DNA from: Porphyromonadaceae bacterium UBA7048
GTDB taxonomy: Bacteria > Bacteroidota > Bacteroidia > Bacteroidales > Muribaculaceae
NCBI GenBank assembly: GCA_002493945.1
Contig: DLAL01000047.1
Coordinates: forward strand, 1-64,000
DNA length: 64,000 bases
Reading direction: 5' to 3'
Numbering within the stretch: position 1 is the first letter of the stretch; every line of letters starts with the position of its first letter. The notes below the pieces were generated by a model. It did not search any database and was not told the DNA's origin. It saw nothing but the letters and a program-made list of their open reading frames with translations. A program made the translations under genes and the position numbers. This document shows, in pieces, positions 17,206 through 26,617 of this stretch.

Positions 17206-18368
17206 ATCTTGATGTATATTTTTTTAAGGTATAGTATGTATCCTATGCACCAGTTCAGGCACAGGAAGGACAGAGCATATATCAGTGAGGCGAGTTTCGG
17301 CTGCCCCTCGCCGGTGACAGCACGGATGCCATCCATGATGAGACCGTGCACGCTCGTGTCGGTTCCGGCGATTTTCACTCCGAAAAGTATGGCCAGCACC
17401 GTCGACACGCAGTACACGAAGAGCGGATTCACGCCGATGACCTCGAAGAAAGGAGTCCAGCGCCTGTAGCCGCGTACGTCAATGACCCATATCATCAGAG
17501 CCAGAACCGATGCCGCCATGCCGCAGGTGGTCAGCACGAAGGTCGGCGACCATATCTTCTTGTTCAGCGGCAGTCCGTAGGAGAGCAGCAGACCTGCAAA
17601 GAGCAGGGCGGTGCCGGTCACGAAGAGGCGGCAGCAGCGCTCGCCGTTGTCCTTGTAGCGCAGAATCATGCTGCCGCAGAGCCAGCCGATGAGCATATGC
17701 GCTATCGACGGTACGGTGCTCAGCAGGCCTTCGGGGTCAAGCTTGAGGCTGACGCCGTCCACGGTGTCGGTGTACAGATGGTTCGGGCCGATGATGTAGT
17801 TGTCGACGATGTAGATGATGTTGTCAGTCGAGAATTCGTATCCCCGTCCGAGCAGCAGCACCAGAGCATAGACTGCCAGCAGAGCTGTCACGGTCCAGCC
17901 GAGCGCTTTGCGCGGTATCAGCAGGGCAAGCGTGGTGCCGATGCCGTAACAGATGGCCAGTCGCGGGAACACTCCCAGCACCCTGATGGTACCGAATGTG
18001 AAGATGCAGTCGGCGATGCTCTTGCCTGCGGCGACGCCGCGGACGAAGCGCGCGAACCACACTATGCCGAGGCCGATGAGGAATATCAGGACGGTGCGTC
18101 TGAGCACTTTCCAGCCCGATTCAGCCGTCAGCCTGAAGTCATAGCGGCGCATGGAGAAACACGCCGACACGCCCATGATGAACATGAAGAACGGGAAGAC
18201 AAGGTCCGTAGGGGTCAGGCCGTTCCACGCGGCGTGCCGCAGCGGTTCGTAGATGTTGCCCCATGAGCCTGGATTGTTCACCAGTATCATGGCGGCGACA
18301 GTCAGACCTCTGAATACGTCGAGAGCATTGAGGCGCGACGGACGGATGGCGGCAGTGCTTTCGGTCAT
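17202..18368 (-). CDS. NagX-like membrane acyltransferase
   Basis: A 388-residue integral membrane protein with about ten to eleven hydrophobic segments. The start RLNALDVFRGLTVAAMILVNNPGSWG and the next segment LTPTDLVFPFFMFIMGVSACFSM are the signature of the heparan-alpha-glucosaminide N-acetyltransferase-like/DUF5009 (NagX) group. These are thought to move acetyl groups across the membrane onto amino sugars. In this operon it may handle GlcN or GlcNAc from murein, but its role is inferred. It overlaps murK by 4 bases and follows the FAD oxidase by 7 bases. Confidence 0.85.
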   Translation of the reverse strand: MTESTAAIRPSRLNALDVFRGLTVAAMILVNNPGSWGNIYEPLRHAAWNGLTPTDLVFPFFMFIMGVSACFSMRRYDFRLTAESGWKVLRRTVLIFLIGLGIVWFARFVRGVAAGKSIADCIFTFGTIRVLGVFPRLAICYGIGTTLALLIPRKALGWTVTALLAVYALVLLLGRGYEFSTDNIIYIVDNYIIGPNHLYTDTVDGVSLKLDPEGLLSTVPSIAHMLIGWLCGSMILRYKDNGERCCRLFVTGTALLFAGLLLSYGLPLNKKIWSPTFVLTTCGMAASVLALMIWVIDVRGYRRWTPFFEVIGVNPLFVYCVSTVLAILFGVKIAGTDTSVHGLIMDGIRAVTGEGQPKLASLIYALSFLCLNWCIGYILYLKKIYIKI

Positions 18369-18375
18369 GGTCGTG

Positions 18376-21192
18376 TCATTTGGCAGGGGTTGTACATTCG
18401 TCCACCAGATAGGCGATTGATTTGTACGGAATGCCGCTGTTGGCGGTCAGGCCGATTTCGCAGGTGCGAGAGTTCGAGTAGCCATATTTGATTCCGGCAG
18501 CCTCTAACTGCGGCTTGAGCTTTCGGAGTCCCCATGCGTTCAGCTCGGGATGTGTGAAGCCACGGTCGCCTGCGAATCCGCAGCAGCCTACCTCTTCGGG
18601 CACCAGCACGTTGGTCGAGCATTTCTGCGCCAGCGCTATTATAGTGGAGTTGAGCTTCATCAGACGGCTCGAACACGTGATGTGCAGCGCCACGGGGATG
18701 TCGTGGCGGTGGAACTTCAGATGCGGAGCCAGGAAGTTATAGATGAACTCCGATATCTCATGCACCTTGAGCGTCCTGAAACCTTTCTGCATACGGTGCA
18801 TGCACGGACTCTGGTCGCATACCACGGGCAGAGCGCCGCCTTCGGATGCCTCGAGCAGGGCGGCTTCGAGTTCGGCCGTCTTCTCGTCGGCGGTGTCGGG
18901 CATGCCCTTGCTCTCCCATATCATGCCGCAGCAGAGCTTCGACATGTTCTTCGGGAACACCACGTCGAACCCGGCCTTGCGGCAGAGACTGACGAACACT
19001 TCGGGCAGCGGACGCACGTGGCGGTCGGCTTCCTCGCTGCGTCCCATGGTGCGGTTGATGCACGAAGGGAAGTACACCACCTTGCGCGGACGCGAGCCGT
19101 CGGCCGGGAAGCGGTCGGGCAGGCGGTTGCCGTTGAAGGGCACGGGCAGTGCCGGAGTCCACAGCGGCATGCCCAGACGGTGCAGCCCTTTGCCGACGGC
19201 GGTCACACCCTTGTCGCCGATGACAGCGTGGGCGGCCTGCGCGCATCCGAGGGCTATCCGCAGACCGGCAGTGACGCCGCCCAGATGGTGAGCTGCTGCT
19301 GCACCGATTCTGTGGCCTGTCGGTCCGAGTGCTGCCTGACGTATGTCGTGAATCAGCTCCGACGTGTTTATCGACATCGGGCACGAGGTGCTGCACAGGC
19401 CGTCGCCGGCGCATGTCTCGTTGCCGTAATACCTGAATCCGTCCTCAAGCGCTTTCAGCCGTTCGGGGTCAGAGCCGTCGGCTGTGAGACGTGCTATCTC
19501 GCGGCAGCTCACTATGCGCTGGCGTGCCGAGAGGGTCAGCCCGCAGCTCACGCAGTTCACCTCGCAGAATCCGCACTCTATGCAGCGGTCCACGTGGGGA
19601 TTGGTCAGCGGCAGCGGCTTAAGGCAGTGTATGTAGCACTCGGGGTCGTCGTTGAATATCACGCCGGGATTGAGCAGCCCTTCGGGGTCGAAGGCTTTCT
19701 TGATGCGCTTCATCAGCTCCCATGCCTTGGTGCCCCATTCGTGTTCGACGAAGGGCGCCATGTTGCGTCCTGTGCCGTGCTCGGCTTTCAGCGAGCCGTG
19801 GTGCTCGTCGACCACGAGCGTGACTATGCGCTCCATCAGGTCCTTGTAGCGTGCGATTTCCTCGGGGGTATCGAAGGCCTGTGAGATGATGAAGTGGAAG
19901 TTGCCCTCGAGAGCGTGGCCGTAGATGCACGCGTCGTCGTAGTGGCAGTCAGTGAGTATCTTCTGAAGTTTGACGGTCGCTTCGGGGAGTTCCTCGATAG
20001 GGAAGGCGATGTCCTCGATGAGCACCGTCGTGCCGGGACGGCGTGTTCCGCCCACGGCAGGGAATATGCCTGAACGCACCTGCCAGTATTCGCTCACCGT
20101 CTTCGGGTCAGTCTCGAAGTGGGCCGGGCTGAAGAGGTCGTATCCGGAGAGGACTGCCGTGACAGCGGCCATTTTCTCGCCGAGCTGCTGCTCGCTGAGA
20201 GCGGTCACCTGTATCAGCAGAGCCGTCAGACCGTCGCCCGTGGTGTCGTTCACCGAAGCCAGCGATTTGGAGTCAAGCAGTTCGCATGCGTCCACAGGGG
20301 CACCTTTGCGCAGAGCCACGATGGCTCGCGACGCCTCGTCGATGGTCTTGAAGTACACCATGGCCGAGGCCGAGAAGGGCTGTATCGGAGCCGTGCTCAC
20401 ACGCACCTTGCTCATGAAGCCGAGCGTACCCTCGCTGCCCACCATGCAGTGGGCAAGTATGTCGAACACGTCATCGTATGCCGTGAATGGCCGCAGGTTG
20501 AGTCCCGTCACATTCTTTATGGAGTACTTGCGGTCGATGAGTGCGGTCAGTTCGGGGTCGGCCTTGACGGCGTCGCGGATTGCCGTCAGTTCGGCCAGCA
20601 GAGCCGGATGCGAGCGTTCGAAGTCGCGCCGCGACGCCTCGTCGCCCGTGTCGAGCACGGTGCCGTCGGCAAGTATGATGCGCATCGAGCGGAGTATGCG
20701 GTCGCTGTTGGCATGAGTGCCGCACGACATGCCCGAGGCATTGTTCATCACTATGCCTCCGACCATCGCCGATTTCTTCGATGCGGGGTCGGGCGCGAAC
20801 ATACGGCCGTAGGGGCGTAGTATCTCGTCGACTCGCGCACCCACGATACCGGGCTCAAGTTCTATCTCTTCGGCCTTGTCGTCAAGGATGCGGTACTTCT
20901 CCCAGGCCTTGCCGGCAACTACCAGAACGGAGTCGGTGATTGCCTGCCCCGACAGACTCGTGCCGGCGGCTCTGAATGTCACGGGGACACCGCACTTCGA
21001 TGCAGCGCCGAGAACTGCCGTCACTTCGGCTTCGTTTTCAACCCGTACCACCACCTGCGGCAGCAGACGGTAGAATCCCGCGTCCGTTCCCCATGCCAGC
21101 CGGCGGAGTTCGTCGGTGTATATGCGCCCTGCGCCGACGGTGCGGCGGATGTCGTCGACGAAGTCTTTGTATGCCTTGCTGTTTGATTCCAT
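18376..21192 (-). CDS. FAD/Fe-S oxidoreductase, D-lactate dehydrogenase type
   Basis: A 938-residue fusion. Residues about 45-225 form an FAD-binding PCMH domain (VTFRAAGTSLSGQA; VGGIVMNNASGMSCG), about 230-520 the FAD-linked oxidase C-terminal domain (AEHGTGRNMAPFVE). Two [4Fe-4S] motifs follow: CIECGFCEVNC near 540 and CAGDGLCSTSC near 597. The C-terminal third has the CCG repeats (CCGMIWES near 754, CCGFAGDRGF near 870). No membrane segment or signal peptide is seen. This architecture fits D-lactate, glycolate or 2-hydroxyglutarate dehydrogenases. Because MurQ in the same operon releases D-lactate, I favour D-lactate to pyruvate oxidation; this is inference from context. Confidence 0.85.
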   Translation of the reverse strand: MESNSKAYKDFVDDIRRTVGAGRIYTDELRRLAWGTDAGFYRLLPQVVVRVENEAEVTAVLGAASKCGVPVTFRAAGTSLSGQAITDSVLVVAGKAWEKYRILDDKAEEIELEPGIVGARVDEILRPYGRMFAPDPASKKSAMVGGIVMNNASGMSCGTHANSDRILRSMRIILADGTVLDTGDEASRRDFERSHPALLAELTAIRDAVKADPELTALIDRKYSIKNVTGLNLRPFTAYDDVFDILAHCMVGSEGTLGFMSKVRVSTAPIQPFSASAMVYFKTIDEASRAIVALRKGAPVDACELLDSKSLASVNDTTGDGLTALLIQVTALSEQQLGEKMAAVTAVLSGYDLFSPAHFETDPKTVSEYWQVRSGIFPAVGGTRRPGTTVLIEDIAFPIEELPEATVKLQKILTDCHYDDACIYGHALEGNFHFIISQAFDTPEEIARYKDLMERIVTLVVDEHHGSLKAEHGTGRNMAPFVEHEWGTKAWELMKRIKKAFDPEGLLNPGVIFNDDPECYIHCLKPLPLTNPHVDRCIECGFCEVNCVSCGLTLSARQRIVSCREIARLTADGSDPERLKALEDGFRYYGNETCAGDGLCSTSCPMSINTSELIHDIRQAALGPTGHRIGAAAAHHLGGVTAGLRIALGCAQAAHAVIGDKGVTAVGKGLHRLGMPLWTPALPVPFNGNRLPDRFPADGSRPRKVVYFPSCINRTMGRSEEADRHVRPLPEVFVSLCRKAGFDVVFPKNMSKLCCGMIWESKGMPDTADEKTAELEAALLEASEGGALPVVCDQSPCMHRMQKGFRTLKVHEISEFIYNFLAPHLKFHRHDIPVALHITCSSRLMKLNSTIIALAQKCSTNVLVPEEVGCCGFAGDRGFTHPELNAWGLRKLKPQLEAAGIKYGYSNSRTCEIGLTANSGIPYKSIAYLVDECTTPAK

Positions 21193-21207
21193 TGCCTGTG
21201 ATAGCGC

Positions 21208-22440
21208 TTATTTGTACAGACGATATTTTGACGAGGCCTTGCGGAAGGACTCGACGTCCTTGTTCCAGTAGTCAATCATATCAGCTACCTTGTAGTCGCG
21301 TGTGAATAGCTTGCGAATTTCCTTGCTGCCGACTACCTTGTCGAACATGCTCATGCGCTTCTGGTCGCCGATCTCGAAGAGTTTCTTGTCGGGATACATC
21401 TGCGCGAGTTCCTCCATCACGTAGAACTGCACGAGCGTCAGCGGTGCTGCGTCTTTGTCGGTCACGTAAGCCTCGACGCCCTGAATGTCCTTGTCTTTCT
21501 GAGCGGAGTAGAAAGGCTTGATATGTATCGGACGGAACATCATGCCTGGTATCTTGCGTGCGTTGAGCCGTTCGGTCAGTGCGGCGGCGTCAATCCACTC
21601 GGCGCAGAAGAGTTTGAAGGGCAGAGTGTAGCCGATACCTATCGACATGGCGTAGAGTTCGCCGAGGATGCCTGACATCGGATAGTAGAGCGCCGATTCG
21701 GCCGTGGGCATATGGGGCGAGGGGAGCACCCAGGGCATGCCCGTGTCCTCGAAGGTCATGCGGCGCTTGTAGCCCTTCATCGGCACTACGGTCAGCTGAG
21801 TCTTCACGCTGTCCTTGAGCTTGCCTTCTTCATTTAGGTATCGGGCCAGCTCGCCGGGAGTGAGGCCGTAGAGGTAGGGGATGCTGAACTGGCTGACGAA
21901 CGAGAAGCATGAGTCCTCGACCACGCAGCCTTCGATTTTGTCGGCTCCCACGGGATTGGGACGGTCGAGCACGACGAATTCCTTGCCCTGCTCGGCGCAA
22001 GCCTCCATAGCCTTGCCCATGGATGAGATGAAGGTGAACGAGCGGCAGCCGTTGTCCTGAATGTCATATACGAGCACGTCGACGTCCTTCATCATTTCGG
22101 GAGTGGGTTTGTAGGTCTTGCCATAGATGGAGTAGACCGTCACGCCTGTGGCCTTGTCGATATATGTCCTGACGGTGTCGCCGGCATGAACGTCGCCGCG
22201 CACTCCGTGTTCAGGCGAGAAGAGCGCAGTGAGATTCACGCCGGGGGCTTCGGCGAGGATGTCGATGGTCGATTTCAGGCTGTTGTCTACTCCCGAAGGA
22301 TTGGTGATGAGTCCCACGCGCTTGCCTTTGAGCACGTCGAAATTCCTGTCGCGGAGCACTTCTATGCCCGGCTTGACCTGAGCCGAAAGGCTCAGGGCTG
22401 CGGCCAGGGCTGTGAGTAGTATGGTACGTTTCATTGTCAT
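21208..22440 (-). CDS. namZ: Exo-beta-N-acetylmuramidase NamZ (DUF1343)
   Basis: A 410-residue secreted protein with a signal peptide (residues 1-20). It carries the DUF1343 landmarks: KGKRVGLITNPSGVD, ALFSPEHGVRGDVHAGD, VYSIYGKTYKPT, LVYDIQDNGCRSFTFISSMG, VVLDRPNPVGADKIEG, and WVLPSPHMPT with YPMSGILGELYAMSIGIG. The family (NamZ, glycosidase family GH171) releases MurNAc from the non-reducing end of peptidoglycan glycan chains. It overlaps the MurT-like transporter gene by 4 bases, so production of MurNAc and its import are coupled. Confidence 0.9.
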   Translation of the reverse strand: MTMKRTILLTALAAALSLSAQVKPGIEVLRDRNFDVLKGKRVGLITNPSGVDNSLKSTIDILAEAPGVNLTALFSPEHGVRGDVHAGDTVRTYIDKATGVTVYSIYGKTYKPTPEMMKDVDVLVYDIQDNGCRSFTFISSMGKAMEACAEQGKEFVVLDRPNPVGADKIEGCVVEDSCFSFVSQFSIPYLYGLTPGELARYLNEEGKLKDSVKTQLTVVPMKGYKRRMTFEDTGMPWVLPSPHMPTAESALYYPMSGILGELYAMSIGIGYTLPFKLFCAEWIDAAALTERLNARKIPGMMFRPIHIKPFYSAQKDKDIQGVEAYVTDKDAAPLTLVQFYVMEELAQMYPDKKLFEIGDQKRMSMFDKVVGSKEIRKLFTRDYKVADMIDYWNKDVESFRKASSKYRLYK

Positions 22441-24344
22441 TTGTCAGTCTTGCGTCCGAAGTTCGGGTCTATCTTGAGGAAGCCGCAGACACCGATGGTG
22501 GCGGCGCAGCATATCATCGTCCAGATGAAGAAGTGTCGGTAGCCGATGGTGTCCTGAAGCCAGCCGGCGGCCATGCCGGGCAGCATCATGCCCAGAGCCA
22601 TGAAGCCTGTACAGATGGCGTAGTGGGCCGTCTTGTGGCGTCCTTCAGAGAAGTATATCAGGTAGAGCATATAGGCCGTGAAGCCGAATCCGTAGCCGAA
22701 CTGCTCGATGAACACGCAGATGTTCACGGTCAGCAGGCTGGGAGCCGTGGCGTAGCTCAGATATACGAAGGTGAGGCAGGTCAGCGACATTGACCAGGCC
22801 ATGGGCCACAGCCATTTCTTCAGGCCGCCCTTGGCAGCCACGATACCGCCGACGATACCGCCGATGGTCAGGCCTATGATGCCTACGGTGCCGTAGACGA
22901 TGCCCACCTGGCCTGTGGTCAGGCCGAGGCCGCCCTTGTCGATGGGGTCGAGCAGGAACGGGTTGATGAGCTTCACAAGCTGTGCCTCGGGCAGACGATA
23001 GAGCAGCATGAATGCGATGGCCACCCATACCTGAGGCTTCTGGAAGAAGGTCTTGAACGTGTCGAAGAATTCGCGGAAGATGTCAGATGCTGTCCGGCGT
23101 ACCTCGTTGCCTCCGTCGGATGCCGGGCGCGGAAGTGCCCAGCTGTGGTAGGCGGCTACGATGAAGAAGAAGGCCGACAGAACGGCGAACACTATCGACC
23201 ATGCCAGCGGTATATTGCCGGAGGCGCCCTCGAAGGTAGCCGAGGTGGCTGATGTGAGCTTGTGGTCGGCCTCATAGAAGAGGTATGCCGGTTTGTCCCA
23301 GTTCGATTCGTTGAACACAAAGCGCGTGGGCATGTAGTTCTGTTCGAGCTTGATGCTCTGGTCGCCCGATTTGTGGGTGACGTTCAGCACTACTTCCTGT
23401 CCCGGTTCGGGCTGGCGGTTGAGGCGCAGACCCACGATGGCGAAGTTGTTGTTGCGTGCGGTGAAGGGCTCGCGGTCCTCTCCGAATGTGTTCTTCACCC
23501 ACATGGTGAAGGCCGAGGGACCGGCGGCTTCGGCGACAGTGTTTCCGGTTGCGGCTTCGGTGGCTTTCTGCTCGGCGGCAGTGAAGCCGTTGCGCTCGTT
23601 CATGTGCTTGACGGAGTCGCGCATCAGTGCCGCATATTCGGCGAAGGGCATGGTGCGCGTCTCGCCTTTGGTCTCTACGGTCACCACCTCGGGCGTGCTC
23701 ACGGCCATTGTGAGGGCGCTCTGAGGAGTATAGAACGCGAGTTCGCCTGCGAGGTCGGGCTCGGCGGAATATATGGCGTCAAGGTCAGGCGCTTTCCACT
23801 CCACGGCAGGGTCGGCATTCACCGTCACGCCGAGGGGCGCGAGGCCCGAGTTAGTCTCGATAAGGCCGGCTATGATGACAAGAAGTCCTTGGCCCGCAAC
23901 GGTGGCCACGCGGTAGAAAGTCGAACGGATGCCCACGTACAGCGACTGCTCGTGCTCGGTGAGCGCCAGCATGTAGAAGCCGTCGGCGGCTATGTCATGG
24001 GTGGCCGAGGTGAAGCCAACGAGCCAGAAGATGGCCAGTGTGAGCTGGAAGAAGAATGGTGCCGGAATGGCGAAAGCTATGCCTGCAAGGGCGAAGGCTA
24101 TGAGCCACTGCATCGTCAGCGTCCACCAGCGCTTGGTCTTGAGGATGTCCACGAAGGGACTCCAGAAAGGCTTGATGACCCACGGCAGATAGAGCCATCC
24201 GGTGTAGAGGGCTATGTCGGTATTCGATATGCCCAGGCGTTTGTACATGATCACCGATATGGTCATCACGGCCACGTACGGCAGACCCTGTGCGAAGTAC
24301 AGGGTGGGAATCCATGCCCAGGGATTGCGCTTGTTGTTTTTCAT
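22437..24344 (-). CDS. murT: MurT-like MFS importer with a large extracytoplasmic insertion
   Basis: A 635-residue major facilitator protein related to AmpG and MurT, the inner-membrane MurNAc importer of T. forsythia. Residues 8-162 hold about five to six membrane segments (PWAWIPTLYFAQGLPYVAVM; STFYRVATVAGQGLLVIIAG), and residues 380-630 the second half (MLLYRLPEAQLVKLINPFLL; CVFIEQFGYGFGFTAYMLYL). Between them, about residues 163-380, lies a polar insertion of some 215 residues with beta-rich sequence, far longer than the central loop of ordinary AmpG-type proteins. Neighbours NamZ, MurK and MurQ support MurNAc or anhydro-muropeptide as cargo. Confidence 0.85.
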   Translation of the reverse strand: MKNNKRNPWAWIPTLYFAQGLPYVAVMTISVIMYKRLGISNTDIALYTGWLYLPWVIKPFWSPFVDILKTKRWWTLTMQWLIAFALAGIAFAIPAPFFFQLTLAIFWLVGFTSATHDIAADGFYMLALTEHEQSLYVGIRSTFYRVATVAGQGLLVIIAGLIETNSGLAPLGVTVNADPAVEWKAPDLDAIYSAEPDLAGELAFYTPQSALTMAVSTPEVVTVETKGETRTMPFAEYAALMRDSVKHMNERNGFTAAEQKATEAATGNTVAEAAGPSAFTMWVKNTFGEDREPFTARNNNFAIVGLRLNRQPEPGQEVVLNVTHKSGDQSIKLEQNYMPTRFVFNESNWDKPAYLFYEADHKLTSATSATFEGASGNIPLAWSIVFAVLSAFFFIVAAYHSWALPRPASDGGNEVRRTASDIFREFFDTFKTFFQKPQVWVAIAFMLLYRLPEAQLVKLINPFLLDPIDKGGLGLTTGQVGIVYGTVGIIGLTIGGIVGGIVAAKGGLKKWLWPMAWSMSLTCLTFVYLSYATAPSLLTVNICVFIEQFGYGFGFTAYMLYLIYFSEGRHKTAHYAICTGFMALGMMLPGMAAGWLQDTIGYRHFFIWTMICCAATIGVCGFLKIDPNFGRKTDK

Positions 24345-24353
24345 GGATAACGG

Positions 24354-25676
24354 TTAATAAAGAGTTTCGAGATGTGCTCCCGGGAAATAATGCATCAGTA
24401 TGTCGGCGAAGTTGTAGCCTTCGGCGCTCATCACGGCCGCGCCGATCTGGCACAGACCCACGCCGTGGCCCCAGCCGGCTCCGTGGAGGGTGAACGATGC
24501 CGGAACGCCGCGTTCGTCGTTCTCTCCGGCTTCGACCACGAAGGCCGACGAGTAGAGGTGCGACGTCGACAGCGTGCGGCGTATCTCAAGCTCCTTGCCG
24601 ATGACCATCGTGCGCTTGGTGCCGGTGAGGCGCAGCCGCACGATGCGGCCCGATGTGCCGCGTTCGACGGCTTCCATCGACAGTATCAGGCCGAAGTCGA
24701 TGCCCGACCGCTGTGCTATCAGCTGCGAGAGCTCGTCCTGCGTGTAGCGCACGGTCCAGCGGTAGAAGTCGGTGGTCTCCTGGTCGTAGTTGTTCAGTAC
24801 CTGCGAGAGGATGCCGGCGTCAGACGTATTGCAGAATGCCGCAGGACGTCCGAGAATCCAGCGGCGCGCATTGTCCTCGATGGTGAGATCGGGATATACG
24901 GCTGCGTCGGGGGCGTCGGCGCGGACAGTCAGATAGTGCTTGCAGACGGGCTGCCAGCAGTTCTCGAACTGCTCGAAGACACCGCCGCAGCACTTGGAGA
25001 AGCGTGCGTCGCACAGCAGGCCGTCGCGGTCTTTCAGCACCAGGCCGCGTGTGGCCTCGATGGCCTCGCGGACTGTCGGCGTCGTCTGACGGGTGATGCC
25101 CTGATAGCGCTGGCAGTGGTCGTCCGCGCATACGTCGAAGTTCACATGGTCCTCGCGGTCGTACCAGCGCACTATCTCGTCGTCGGTGACGGTGCACGAC
25201 TGCACGTGCTCGTCGGCGGCCTTGGCGCTGCGGTCAATCTGCGCAAGCAGCCAGCTGCGCGATATCACGGCGTGAGCCTTGAGAAATTCGGCACAGGCCG
25301 TGGCGCTCATTTCCGAGCTTATCACGCTCATGAGATACTCCTCGACGGGAAGGACATTGATGAGCGTGAGCTTGTCGCCTTCGACGATGACCTTCAGGGC
25401 ACCGCGGAAACGCTGGTTCTCGCGGCGTTCCCAGTGGAAGTTCACGCCTATCACCACATCGGCCACCTCGAAGGCAGCGTCAGCGCCGCAGGGCATGAGC
25501 GTCACTTCGTCGTAAGCCTTGCCCTGGAAGGCTACCTGACCTTCGGGAGTGATGGAGAAGGTCTGCGGACCGCGCGATGCGAGTCCGGTGCCCTTGTCTG
25601 TGTATTCCGCAAGAAGATCTACGCGTATCTCTGTGGCACTGAGTATGCCTACATGTATATCGGGTTCTCTGTTCAT
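24354..25676 (-). CDS. SpoIID/LytB-domain peptidoglycan-cleaving protein
   Basis: A 440-residue protein with a full SpoIID domain. It has RFRGALKVIVEGDKLTLINV, then LPVEEYLMSVISSEMSATACAE carrying the likely catalytic Glu, LKAHAVISRSWLLAQ, CGGVFEQFENCW and, at the C-terminus, GWGHGVGLCQIGAAVMSAEG. SpoIID enzymes are lytic transglycosylases acting on peptide-free glycan strands, which fits an operon that also encodes an amidase. No typical signal peptide is visible from this start (MNREPDIHVGILSATEIRV), so export is uncertain. It overlaps the DUF4922 gene by 4 bases. Confidence 0.88.
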   Translation of the reverse strand: MNREPDIHVGILSATEIRVDLLAEYTDKGTGLASRGPQTFSITPEGQVAFQGKAYDEVTLMPCGADAAFEVADVVIGVNFHWERRENQRFRGALKVIVEGDKLTLINVLPVEEYLMSVISSEMSATACAEFLKAHAVISRSWLLAQIDRSAKAADEHVQSCTVTDDEIVRWYDREDHVNFDVCADDHCQRYQGITRQTTPTVREAIEATRGLVLKDRDGLLCDARFSKCCGGVFEQFENCWQPVCKHYLTVRADAPDAAVYPDLTIEDNARRWILGRPAAFCNTSDAGILSQVLNNYDQETTDFYRWTVRYTQDELSQLIAQRSGIDFGLILSMEAVERGTSGRIVRLRLTGTKRTMVIGKELEIRRTLSTSHLYSSAFVVEAGENDERGVPASFTLHGAGWGHGVGLCQIGAAVMSAEGYNFADILMHYFPGAHLETLY

Positions 25677-26608
25677 TGTTTTCTGATGGTTTCTGCTATG
25701 GTTTCAGCCTCCGCCGCCGAGGGGCAGAGTTCGTCGAATAGTCTGCGGACAGTGTCGGCACCGAAGCTGTCGAAGTCCTCGCGGCGAGGAGTGATGAACA
25801 CTCCGCCCATGTCCACCGATGCCGGACTTATCAGCATGCAGCCGTCGCCTTCGGTGCCGTAGAACGACGGACGGTGACGCTTGCGAGGTATCACGGCCAC
25901 TCTCACGCGGCCGTCGGCCGAGCGTGCGAGGATGTTCATCATAGGCTCGGTCTCGCCTTCGGGCACGGGAAGTGCGGAGTAGAGGCGGTCGAAGAGGGCC
26001 TCGCCGTCGTCTGGCGTGGCGGCGTCGATGACGAATACTGGCATCGGCAGTCCTTCAGCCAGACTGAGCGCGCTTGCGCTTTGTGCGGCCACGGGGCTCA
26101 TGGCGGCGGTGTCAAGGGCGTCCCATATGGTCAGGAAGTCGGAGTTGCCGGCCTGGAAGTGCATGTGGTCAGGCGCCGACGCACCGCAGCGCGGTCCGTT
26201 GTAGAACACCGTGTAGCCCTCGAGGTCTGCCGCCAGCCGGATCATGTCGGCCACACGTCCGGCTATGAGCTGGTCGGTGTGCGACGTGTCGGGCACGGTC
26301 AGATGACGGGGGAATATCGGGAAGGGATTGATGAGCACCGTATAGCGTCCGCCGTAAGCGATTCCACGCTGTACGGCCGGGCGATTTTCGGCACAGAGGA
26401 AGCACTTGCGCGCCTTCAGCGATGCGGCGTCGACCTTAGCTGCCGACGACACTATGCGTGCCGGATTGAACTGCACCTTGAAGGTCATCCCAGGCATGGC
26501 TATCTCCTTGACTTCCACGCCCGAGAGTGCCGCATAGTTGTCGGCTGCCTGAGGCCACTCGGCTTTCTGCTCCTCTATGAAGGAATTGACTTGCTGCGAT
26601 ATCGACAT
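25673..26608 (-). CDS. DUF4922 HIT-like nucleotidyltransferase/phosphorylase homologue
   Basis: A 311-residue soluble protein. It shows CFLCAENRP, INPFPIFPRHLTVPD and the GPRCGASAPDHMHFQAG motif, a HxHxQ pattern as in ATP adenylyltransferase and GDP-L-galactose phosphorylase, members of the HIT superfamily. DUF4922 proteins are frequent in Bacteroidetes and lack a settled function. A role in nucleotide-sugar or dinucleotide breakdown is likely from the motif. It sits between the SpoIID gene (4-base overlap) and a glycosyltransferase (9-base gap). Confidence 0.8.
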   Translation of the reverse strand: MSISQQVNSFIEEQKAEWPQAADNYAALSGVEVKEIAMPGMTFKVQFNPARIVSSAAKVDAASLKARKCFLCAENRPAVQRGIAYGGRYTVLINPFPIFPRHLTVPDTSHTDQLIAGRVADMIRLAADLEGYTVFYNGPRCGASAPDHMHFQAGNSDFLTIWDALDTAAMSPVAAQSASALSLAEGLPMPVFVIDAATPDDGEALFDRLYSALPVPEGETEPMMNILARSADGRVRVAVIPRKRHRPSFYGTEGDGCMLISPASVDMGGVFITPRREDFDSFGADTVRRLFDELCPSAAEAETIAETIRKQ

Positions 26609-26617
26609 GGTGTCCTC

